DNA from: Bordetella parapertussis
GTDB lineage: Bacteria > Pseudomonadota > Gammaproteobacteria > Burkholderiales > SG8-41
Assembly: GCA_945863085.1 (NCBI GenBank)
Contig: CAMBCD010000144.1
Span: 1-6,965, forward strand
Direction of reading: 5' to 3'
DNA: 6,965 bases
Shown here: one piece after another, positions 1-5,339 of the stretch
Layout: each line of letters starts with the position of its first letter
Numbering within the stretch: position 1 is the stretch's first letter
Made by a program: the position numbers and the translations under genes
Notes under the pieces: generated by a model
Told to the model about the DNA's origin: nothing
Database searches by the model: none
The model's input: the letters and a program-made list of their open reading frames with translations, nothing else

Positions 1-375
1 GGCGAAGCGCTGGTTTCAACGGAAGGATTCTCGCCGCGTTACGACCTCGACCGCTGGAGCGGCCTGATTTCGCGGCCAGGGCACGCGCTTGAGGGTCACA
101 ACATCAAGGGCAAGATCCTGATCACGCCCAGCGCCAAGGGTGGCATAGCCGCCGGCTGGGCGTTCTACGACATTCAGCACAAGGGCATTGCGCCCAAAGC
201 CTTCGTATTCGGCGTCACCAATCCGGTGATGGTACAGGGCGCCGTGTTTGCCGGCATCACCATCACCGAGGGCTGGTCGGCGAACCCGTATGACCACATC
301 CGCACCGGTGACCTGGTGCGTGTTGATCCCAAAAACAAGACGCTGACCCTGCTCAGGCGCGGTAAAGCAGGGTAA
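1..375 (+). CDS. Aconitase X swivel-domain (DUF126) subunit, 3' end only
   Basis: The reading frame is open from the left edge to a TAA at 373-375, giving 124 residues; the start lies outside the window. The visible protein matches the small swivel domain of the aconitase X family (AcnX_swivel/DUF126): a GEALVS start of the barrel, an RPGHALEGHNIKGKIL segment (visible residues 25-40), the PSAKGG loop (43-48), a hydrophobic IAPKAFVF strand and a GAVFAGI strand. Family knowledge: small and large AcnX subunits form a cytoplasmic hydro-lyase related to aconitase; known members dehydrate cis-3-hydroxy-L-proline or mevalonate 5-phosphate. The large catalytic subunit would be expected just upstream. 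Most relatives have a Gly-Ser-Ser motif in the 43-48 loop; here it reads Lys-Gly-Gly, so the conserved serine seems absent. The substrate cannot be inferred. The next gene begins 46 bases downstream with no visible terminator, so co-transcription is likely. Confidence 0.8.
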   Translation, partial: GEALVSTEGFSPRYDLDRWSGLISRPGHALEGHNIKGKILITPSAKGGIAAGWAFYDIQHKGIAPKAFVFGVTNPVMVQGAVFAGITITEGWSANPYDHIRTGDLVRVDPKNKTLTLLRRGKAG

Positions 376-408
376 TCTGCAATACGCTGTATCCCCTGTC
401 TTTCGTCC

Positions 409-414
409 GGAGGA
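409..414 (+). promoter_or_regulatory. Strong Shine-Dalgarno for the first Bug gene
   Basis: GGAGGA lies seven bases before the ATG at 422, an ideal spacing that fixes this start. I see no convincing promoter in the 46-base gap after the upstream stop codon, so translation is probably from a transcript entering from the AcnX gene. Confidence 0.75.
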
Positions 415-421
415 GAACCTG

Positions 422-1393
422 ATGAAACCGTTACTGCATGCGCTGTCTGTCGCAATCACTGCGACCGTGGCAATCACGGCCCAGGCCGCAACGCCCTATC
501 CCACCAAGCCGATCCGCATCATCGTTGCCTACACGCCTGCCGGAGCCACCGACATCCTGGCGCGACTTGTCGGTCAGAAAATGTCCGAAAGCTGGGGCCA
601 GCCGGTGATCGTCGACAACCGCGCCGGTGCCGCCGGCAACATCGGCACCGAAGTCGCTGCCAAAGCCAACCCGGACGGCCATACGCTGATCATGGGTACG
701 GCCGGCACCCATGGCATCAACGTCAGCCTGTACCGCAAGCTGAACTGGCATCCGGTCAAGGATTTTGCGCCGGTGAGCCTGGTCGCGATGGTGCCCAATA
801 TCATGGTCGTCAATAACGCACTGCCGTTCAAGAACGTCAAAGACTTGATTGCCCACGCCAAGGCCAATCCCGGCAAGCTGTCCTACGGTTCACCCGGCAA
901 CGGCAGCACCGCGCACCTGTCGATGGAACTGTTCAAAAGCATGACCGGTACCAACCTCGTACACATTCCGTACAAGGGCAGCGCCGGCGTGCTTGCCGAC
1001 GTGATGGGCGGACAGATCGCGGTGACCATCGACAACATGCCGCCCTATCTGCCGCAAGTGAAGGCCGGCAAGATCCGCGCGCTGGCAATCAGTCCGGCCA
1101 AACGCTCCAGCGCCGCACCCGAGTTGCCGACCATCGCCGAGGCCGGTGTGCCGGGTTATGACTCCGGGGCCTGGTTCGGCCTGCTGGCGCCGGCCGGCAC
1201 GCCGAAAGACATTGTCAACAAATTGTCCGCCGAGACTGCGCGCATCCTGAAGCTGCCCGATGTCAGCAAGCGCATCTCCGAACTGGGCGGAGAACCGGTG
1301 GGCAGCACGCCGGTAGAATTCGCAGCGCTGATCAAATCCGAAATCGCGAAGTGGGCCAAGGTAATCAAGGATGCCAAGGTCGAATTGCAGTAA
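422..1393 (+). CDS. Bug/TctC-family periplasmic tricarboxylate-type binding protein (copy 1)
   Basis: A 323-residue protein, the usual length of Bug/TctC solute-binding proteins. Residues 1-22 form a Sec signal peptide: Lys at 2, a hydrophobic Ala/Val/Ile core and an AQA site at 20-22. Family hallmarks in order: YPTKPIRIIV (26-35); the first ligand-loop motif PAGATD (39-44), where PGGxTD is usual; VDNRAGAAGNIG (64-75); PDGHTL (84-89); KDFAPVSLV (113-121); ANPGKLSYGSPGNG (148-161); HIPYKG (181-186); and LPTIAEAGVPGY (235-246). Family knowledge: these proteins bind carboxylates (citrate, Asp, Glu, nicotinate and others) between two lobes in the periplasm, either feeding TctA/TctB permeases or acting as sensors. 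No TctA or TctB gene is in the window, so this is an orphan here. It sits between an AcnX subunit gene and an acyl-CoA dehydrogenase gene, consistent with uptake or sensing of the acid that they handle. The ligand is unknown. Confidence 0.93.
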   Translation: MKPLLHALSVAITATVAITAQAATPYPTKPIRIIVAYTPAGATDILARLVGQKMSESWGQPVIVDNRAGAAGNIGTEVAAKANPDGHTLIMGTAGTHGINVSLYRKLNWHPVKDFAPVSLVAMVPNIMVVNNALPFKNVKDLIAHAKANPGKLSYGSPGNGSTAHLSMELFKSMTGTNLVHIPYKGSAGVLADVMGGQIAVTIDNMPPYLPQVKAGKIRALAISPAKRSSAAPELPTIAEAGVPGYDSGAWFGLLAPAGTPKDIVNKLSAETARILKLPDVSKRISELGGEPVGSTPVEFAALIKSEIAKWAKVIKDAKVELQ

Positions 1394-1485
1394 TTGGTGA
1401 CTGGTGACTGGTGACTGGTGACTGGTGATTGGGGGGCATTTTTCCGGCGTTAACCAGTTACCATTCACCAATTACCAGTTACCCA
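1394..1485 (+). repeat. Heptanucleotide tandem repeat with inverted partner, long hairpin
   Basis: Directly after the TAA of the preceding gene come five consecutive 7-base units: TTGGTGA (1394-1400), then CTGGTGA four times (1401-1428). After a 22-base G/T-rich loop (1429-1450), five degenerate units of complementary sense follow in the same 7-base register (1451-1485): TAACCAG, TTACCAT, TCACCAA, TTACCAG, TTACCCA. By hand the two 35-base arms pair with about 28 Watson-Crick pairs, 3 G-U pairs and 4 mismatches. The left arm is nearly perfect while the right arm has drifted. An RNA hairpin this long could limit read-through, protect the upstream mRNA's 3' end or affect translation of the acyl-CoA dehydrogenase, whose ATG is 15 bases past the right arm. 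No T-run follows, so it is not a standard intrinsic terminator. It is too short-period for CRISPR. Confidence 0.9.
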
Positions 1486-1499
1486 TAAACAGGTTCTTC

Positions 1500-2645
1500 A
1501 TGATTCGCGATCCCGAATCTTTCAACATCCTGCTCGACACAGTTTCGCGCCTGGTGCGCGAGAAACTGATTCCGCGCGAGGAAGAAGTCACCGAAACTGA
1601 TGAAATCCCAGCGGATATCGTCGCCGACATGCGCACCATGGGCCTGTTCGGGCTGACCATTCCCGAGGAATACGGCGGTCTCGGGTTTACCAGCGAAGAA
1701 GAAGTGCTGACCTCGATGGCGCTGTGTTACGCATCGCCGGTGTTCCGTTCGCGTATCGGCACCAACACCGGCATCGGCGCCCAGGGCATCGTCATCGATG
1801 GCACCGCCGAACAAAAACAGAAATACCTGCCGCGGCTGGCCTCCGGCGAAATCACCGGTTCCTTTGCGCTGACCGAACCCGAGTCCGGTTCCGATGCCGG
1901 TTCGCTGAAAACCACCGCGCGCCGCGACGGCGAGCATTACCTGCTGAACGGAACAAAACGCTACATCACCAATGCGCCGGAAGCCGGTGTGTTTACCGTG
2001 ATGGCACGCACCGACCTGCAGTCGAAGGATGCCAAGGGCGTGTCGGCCTTCATCGTCGAGCGCAACACGCCGGGGCTCAGCGTCGGCCCGTACGACCGCA
2101 AGATGGGCCAGCGCGGGTCACATACCGCTGACGTTATTTTTGACAATGTGCGGGTGCCGGCGACCAGCATCATCGGCGGGCAGGCGGGCATGGGTTTCAA
2201 GACCGCGATGAAAGTGCTCGACAAGGCGCGACTCAATATCGCCGCGGTGTGTACCGGCGCTGCGGAACGCCTGCTCGACGAAGCGCTGCGTTATGCGAAG
2301 GAACGGCAGCAGTTCGGCAAACCGATTGCCGAATTCCAGCTGATCCAGGCCATGCTCGCCGATTCCAAGGCAGAGATATATGCGGCACGCAGCATGGTGC
2401 TCGAGGCCGCACGCAAAAAGGACGGCGGAGAGAACATCACCATGGAGGCGTCCTGCGCCAAACTGTTTGCTGCGGAAATGGTTGGTCGTGTGGCTGATCG
2501 CGCAGTGCAGATCCACGGGGGTGCGGGTTATATGCAGGTCTCGGCCGTTGAACGCCTGTATCGCGATGTGCGCTTGTTCCGCTTGTTTGAAGGTACCAGC
2601 CAGATCCAGCAATTGGTAATTGCCCGGCACCTGCTGAAGAGCTGA
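1500..2645 (+). CDS. Acyl-CoA dehydrogenase
   Basis: A 381-residue flavoenzyme that would oxidise an acyl-CoA to the 2,3-enoyl-CoA in the cytoplasm, passing electrons to ETF. The N-terminal helical domain covers about 1-115, the middle beta domain 116-225 and the C-terminal helical domain 226-381. Signature 1 is ALTEPESGSDAGS (123-135); ERQQFG (269-273 region) and QIHGGAGY (337-344) are typical FAD-contact segments. The catalytic base is at the usual MCAD-type place: Glu364 in FEGTSQIQ. In signature 2 the residue three after GGAGY is Val where Asp/Glu/Asn is normal. The frame stays open to an ATG at 1425, but that would encode the inverted repeat as an extra 25 residues unlike the family; ATG 1500 gives normal length and a usual N-terminus. 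Only a weak AGG (1491-1493) precedes it. Chain length and branching of the substrate cannot be told; its neighbours suggest an organic-acid-derived CoA ester. Confidence 0.93.
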   Translation: MIRDPESFNILLDTVSRLVREKLIPREEEVTETDEIPADIVADMRTMGLFGLTIPEEYGGLGFTSEEEVLTSMALCYASPVFRSRIGTNTGIGAQGIVIDGTAEQKQKYLPRLASGEITGSFALTEPESGSDAGSLKTTARRDGEHYLLNGTKRYITNAPEAGVFTVMARTDLQSKDAKGVSAFIVERNTPGLSVGPYDRKMGQRGSHTADVIFDNVRVPATSIIGGQAGMGFKTAMKVLDKARLNIAAVCTGAAERLLDEALRYAKERQQFGKPIAEFQLIQAMLADSKAEIYAARSMVLEAARKKDGGENITMEASCAKLFAAEMVGRVADRAVQIHGGAGYMQVSAVERLYRDVRLFRLFEGTSQIQQLVIARHLLKS

Positions 2646-2654
2646 GAACCGCAG

Positions 2655-2689
2655 GCGATGGTCTGGGCTGACCATGACGCAACTTTCTT
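2655..2689 (+). terminator. Weak intrinsic terminator-like hairpin after the dehydrogenase
   Basis: ATGGTC (2658-2663) pairs perfectly with GACCAT (2670-2675) around a 6-base loop. GCG (2655-2657) and CGC (2678-2680) can extend the stem past a two-base bulge. An interrupted T-rich run (AACTTTCTT) follows. It begins ten bases past the stop codon and precedes a promoter, which fits a transcript boundary, but the stem is short and the tail imperfect. Confidence 0.4.
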
Positions 2690-2693
2690 GTCT

Positions 2694-2707
2694 GATTGTT
2701 AACAATC
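2694..2707 (+). promoter_or_regulatory. Perfect 14-bp palindrome, candidate operator
   Basis: GATTGTTAACAATC equals its own reverse complement. It ends three bases before the proposed -35 element. Family knowledge: FadR/FCD-type GntR regulators, common in acid-catabolic operons, often bind short palindromes of the TNGTNNNACNA kind, which this resembles. No regulator gene is in the window, so the assignment is inference. Being AT-rich in a GC-rich region makes chance less likely. Confidence 0.55.
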
Positions 2708-2710
2708 TTC

Positions 2711-2740
2711 TTGACGACAATAAAGGCCCCAAGCTATGCT
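2711..2740 (+). promoter_or_regulatory. Sigma70-type promoter for the carboxyltransferase operon
   Basis: TTGACG (2711-2716, 5/6 to the -35 consensus) and TATGCT (2735-2740, 4/6 to the -10 consensus) are separated by 18 bases. Transcription would start near 2747, leaving a leader of about 43 bases before the GTG at 2790. It lies in the longest non-coding gap between genes and just after a perfect palindrome, suggesting a controlled promoter. Confidence 0.55.
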
Positions 2741-2776
2741 TCAAACATCCAAATCTGCCTAAATCCGTGCTGAAAC

Positions 2777-2783
2777 AAGAGGA
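2777..2783 (+). promoter_or_regulatory. Shine-Dalgarno fixing a GTG start
   Basis: AAGAGGA is six bases upstream of GTG 2790. There is no ATG candidate nearby in frame that fits the N-terminus shared with the downstream paralogue (MAFE-LI), so the GTG is the likely start. Confidence 0.7.
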
Positions 2784-2789
2784 ATTGCC

Positions 2790-4325
2790 GTGGCGTTCGA
2801 AAAACTGATCGAAGAATACAAACAAAGAACCGAAGAAGTGATGGGTATGGGCGGGCCGGAAAAGCTCGCCAAACGCAAGGCCGAAGGCCATCTCAATGCC
2901 CGTGAGCGCATCGATTACCTGATCGATCCGGATTCCTTCATCGAATCCGGTCGTTTCGCCCGCAGCAACCGCCCCGAGGTCAAACACAAGACCCCCGCTG
3001 ACGGCAAAGTCGCCGGCTTCGCCAAAATCGCCGGCCGCGAAATCGGCCTGATCTCGAATGACTTCACCGTGCTTGGCGCCTCCAGCGCGGTGATCAACAT
3101 GAAAAAGATCAAACATGTGAAGCAGGTCGCGACCAAACGCGGCATGCCGCTGGTGATGCTCGGCGAATCTTCGGGCGCGCGCATGCCCGATCGCATGGGT
3201 TCCGCCGGCCGCGCGATCATTGCCCAGGATCCGACCGAGTACCAGCGCCTGCGGGAATCGCCCTGGTGCTCAGCCTTGCTCGGCCAGTGTTACGGTTCAT
3301 CGACTTGGTATTCCGCGATGTCGGATTTTGTTGTGATGCGCAAAGGCGCGATCATGGCCATTGCCAGTCCCAATGTGACTTCGATTGCAATCAACAAGAC
3401 GATTGAAGCCGAGGACCTCGGCGGCTGGAAACTGCTGACGGGCGTGTCCGGGCTCGCCGACATGGCGGTGGACACCGACCAGCAGGCGATGGATGCGATC
3501 AAAAAATTTCTGTCCTACCTGCCCAGCCATAACATGCAGGCGCCGCCCGAGGTTCCCGTGCCGGAAGGTTCGAACAAGGCCTGCAAAAACATCTTCGACA
3601 TCCTGCCGGAGTCGCGCACCAAGGTCTACGACGTGCGCAAGATCATCGCTGCTGTCGCCGACAAGGATTCCTGCTTCGAACTGAAGGAACGCTACGGCAA
3701 ATCGATCACCACCATGCTGGCGCGGGTCGACGGCAAAAGTACCGGCTTCATCGCCAACAACCCGATGTACAAGGGCGGCGCACTCGATGCCGATGCGGTG
3801 CAGAAAGTCATCAGCTTCATGGTGCTCTGCGATTCCTTCAACATACCGCTGGTGTTCATGGTCGAGGTGCCGGGTTTCCTGATCGGCGTCGAAGGTGAAA
3901 TCCGCGGCATGCCGGGCAAGGTCATCAACTGGATGAACGCGCTGAGCCAGGTCACCGTGCCCAAGCTGACCATCATCATGCGCAAGAACTACGGCCAGGC
4001 CTTCATCAATATGGCCGGCGGAAAAAATGCCGATGAAGTCGCGGTGTGGCCGATGGCTGATCTCGGATTCATGGATCCGGCGATATCCGTCAACGTACTC
4101 TATGGTGTCAAACAGCAGGACGACCCGGAAAAATTCGCCAAGCTGAAAGCCGAAGTCGAGCGTGATACTTCCGCGTGGGGCCTGGCCGAGCTTTACGAAG
4201 CGCAGCATGTGCTCGATCCGCGCGACACCCGTGATTGGCTGATCCGCACGCTGGAAGTGCATCGCAAGGGCATGAATAACGGCGTGGGCCAACATCTGCT
4301 GCGCAACTGGCCGACCAGTTACTGA
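2790..4325 (+). CDS. Acyl-CoA carboxyltransferase (PccB-like beta subunit), copy 1
   Basis: A 511-residue carboxyltransferase of the crotonase fold (carboxyl_trans family, about 510-530 residues in PccB-type subunits). These move a carboxyl group between carboxybiotin and an acyl-CoA. The N domain (about 1-260) has MGGPEKLAKRK (19-30 region), LNARERI, SNDFTVLGASS (89-99), GESSGARMPD (125-134) and GQCYGSS (165-171). The C domain (about 261-511) has NNPMYKGGALDADA (323-336), LCDSFNIP (346-353), VPGFLIG (360-366), RKNYGQAF (398-405) and LDPRDTRDWLIR (475-486). Known PccB proteins read roughly GPCAGGA where this has GQCYGSS, and YGGAY where this has YGQAF; both are oxyanion-hole regions, so substrate or reaction may differ. 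No biotin carboxylase or biotin-attachment (MKM) sequence is in the window, so the partner is elsewhere. It has a GTG start, its own promoter, and a Bug gene 50 bases downstream. Members of this superfamily can also act as decarboxylase subunits. Confidence 0.88.
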   Translation: MAFEKLIEEYKQRTEEVMGMGGPEKLAKRKAEGHLNARERIDYLIDPDSFIESGRFARSNRPEVKHKTPADGKVAGFAKIAGREIGLISNDFTVLGASSAVINMKKIKHVKQVATKRGMPLVMLGESSGARMPDRMGSAGRAIIAQDPTEYQRLRESPWCSALLGQCYGSSTWYSAMSDFVVMRKGAIMAIASPNVTSIAINKTIEAEDLGGWKLLTGVSGLADMAVDTDQQAMDAIKKFLSYLPSHNMQAPPEVPVPEGSNKACKNIFDILPESRTKVYDVRKIIAAVADKDSCFELKERYGKSITTMLARVDGKSTGFIANNPMYKGGALDADAVQKVISFMVLCDSFNIPLVFMVEVPGFLIGVEGEIRGMPGKVINWMNALSQVTVPKLTIIMRKNYGQAFINMAGGKNADEVAVWPMADLGFMDPAISVNVLYGVKQQDDPEKFAKLKAEVERDTSAWGLAELYEAQHVLDPRDTRDWLIRTLEVHRKGMNNGVGQHLLRNWPTSY

Positions 4326-4332
4326 AACACAA

Positions 4333-4354
4333 GCCGGCGCATCATCAAGCCGGC
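4333..4354 (+). repeat. Small GC-rich hairpin in the gap between genes
   Basis: GCCGGC occurs at 4333-4338 and 4349-4354 and can pair across a 10-base loop; as each copy sits in AAGCCGGC it is also an 8-base direct repeat. No T-run follows (a run of seven C does), so it is not a clear terminator. It might slightly reduce or stabilise the message between carboxyltransferase and Bug gene. It may also be chance in GC-rich DNA. Confidence 0.35.
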
Positions 4355-4362
4355 CCCCCCAC

Positions 4363-4368
4363 AGGAGG
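4363..4368 (+). promoter_or_regulatory. Consensus Shine-Dalgarno choosing ATG 4376
   Basis: AGGAGG is seven bases before ATG 4376. A GTG in the same frame at 4370 is only one base from this element, too close to be used, so the protein starts at 4376. Confidence 0.8.
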
Positions 4369-4375
4369 AGTGGAC

Positions 4376-5338
4376 ATGTTGCACAAAATCATCATTGCCG
4401 TCGTCGCGGCGTTTACCGTCATCTCGCAGGTTGCTGCGCAGAATTACCCGACACGGCCTGTCCGCTTCATTGTGCCGTTTGCACCCGGCGGCAACACTGA
4501 TGTGCAGGGCCGGCTGATCGCGCAAAAACTGACCGAGGCCTGGAACCAGCAGGTGGTTGTCGACAACCGTGCCGGTGCCGGCGGTACGGTGGGTGTCGAA
4601 ATGTTGTCCAAGGCACCAGCCGACGGTTATACGATTGCGCTGGCGTCGTTCGGCAACATCCTCGTCGGCCCCAGCCTGTTTTCGAAACTCGGTTATGACC
4701 CGCTGAAAGATCTGGCGCCGGTGGTGCTGGTATCGCAACCGCCCGGACTACTTGTGGTCAATCCTGGCCTGCCGGTGAAAAACGTCAGTGAGCTGATTGC
4801 CTATGCCAAGGCCAATCCCGGCAAGCTGAATTACGGCTCTGCCGGCAACGGTACCTGGAACCACCTGTTCGCCGAACACTTCAAGGCACTGACCGGCATT
4901 CAGATGGCGCATATTCCGTACAAAGGGGCCAATCCCGCGGTTACTGACGTGATGAGCGGGCAGATCCAGCTGTCATTTGCGCCGTTTCCTGTCGCTTTGC
5001 CGCAAATCAAAAGCGGCCGACTGCGCGTGCTCGGCGTGACTTCGCCGCAGCGTTCCCCTCTATTACCCGAGGTGCCAACTGTGGCCGAAGCCGGTCTGCC
5101 CGGGTATTCGGCAGCGACCTGGTTTGCCGTGCTGGCCCCTGCCAAAACGCCCCCGTCGGTGATTGCCAAACTCAACAAGGACATCAACGCGGTGTTGGCG
5201 CGACCCGAGGTCAAGGCGGCGTTTGCTGCGGACGGCACCGAACCGGCGGGCGGCACGCCGGAACAATTGCGCGAGTCGATGCGCAGTGGTATCAAACAAT
5301 GGGGTGAACTGGTGCGCAATCTCGGCGTGAAACTCTGA
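4376..5338 (+). CDS. Bug/TctC-family periplasmic tricarboxylate-type binding protein (copy 2)
   Basis: A 320-residue binding protein of the same family as the gene at 422, but clearly diverged from it. Signal peptide: Lys4, a hydrophobic core to about residue 17, then a VAA site (19-21) with cleavage before QNYP. Hallmarks: YPTRPVRFIV (24-33), the canonical first-loop PGGNTD (37-42), VDNRAGAGGTVG (62-73), ADGYTI (82-87), KDLAPVVLVS (111-120), ANPGKLNYGSAGNGT (146-160), HIPYKGAN (179-186) and VPTVAEAGLPGY (233-244). Likely ligand-facing loops differ from copy 1, for example FAPFPVALPQ here against IDNMPPYLPQ there, so a different ligand is plausible. It follows the first carboxyltransferase by 50 bases and is followed by the second after one base, so the three probably form one transcript. 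No TctA/TctB permease genes are present. The role is uptake or sensing of a carboxylate in the periplasm; the ligand is not known. Confidence 0.93.
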   Translation: MLHKIIIAVVAAFTVISQVAAQNYPTRPVRFIVPFAPGGNTDVQGRLIAQKLTEAWNQQVVVDNRAGAGGTVGVEMLSKAPADGYTIALASFGNILVGPSLFSKLGYDPLKDLAPVVLVSQPPGLLVVNPGLPVKNVSELIAYAKANPGKLNYGSAGNGTWNHLFAEHFKALTGIQMAHIPYKGANPAVTDVMSGQIQLSFAPFPVALPQIKSGRLRVLGVTSPQRSPLLPEVPTVAEAGLPGYSAATWFAVLAPAKTPPSVIAKLNKDINAVLARPEVKAAFAADGTEPAGGTPEQLRESMRSGIKQWGELVRNLGVKL

Positions 5339-5339
5339 T

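Noticed and set aside
857..880. 24-base identity between the two Bug genes (also at 4805-4828)
   Set aside because: It encodes the family-conserved AKANPGKL motif with favoured codons; selection on protein and codon use explains it without needing recent recombination.
1394..1485. CRISPR array
   Set aside because: Units are 7 bases with no spacers and there are no cas genes.
1425..1499. Upstream ATG that would lengthen the acyl-CoA dehydrogenase by 25 residues
   Set aside because: The extension would be encoded by the hairpin loop and right repeat arm, has no family counterpart, and its ATG lies in the last repeat unit of the left arm with no proper ribosome binding site.
2118..3116. 332-codon open frame on the - strand across the dehydrogenase, gap and carboxyltransferase
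   Set aside because: It runs antisense through two well-supported genes and the promoter/operator gap, with no family resemblance.
3297..4295. 332-codon open frame on the - strand inside the first carboxyltransferase
   Set aside because: Its protein is His/Asp/Arg-rich low-complexity with no recognisable domain, and it mirrors a convincingly conserved + strand gene. Long antisense frames are expected in GC-rich coding DNA.
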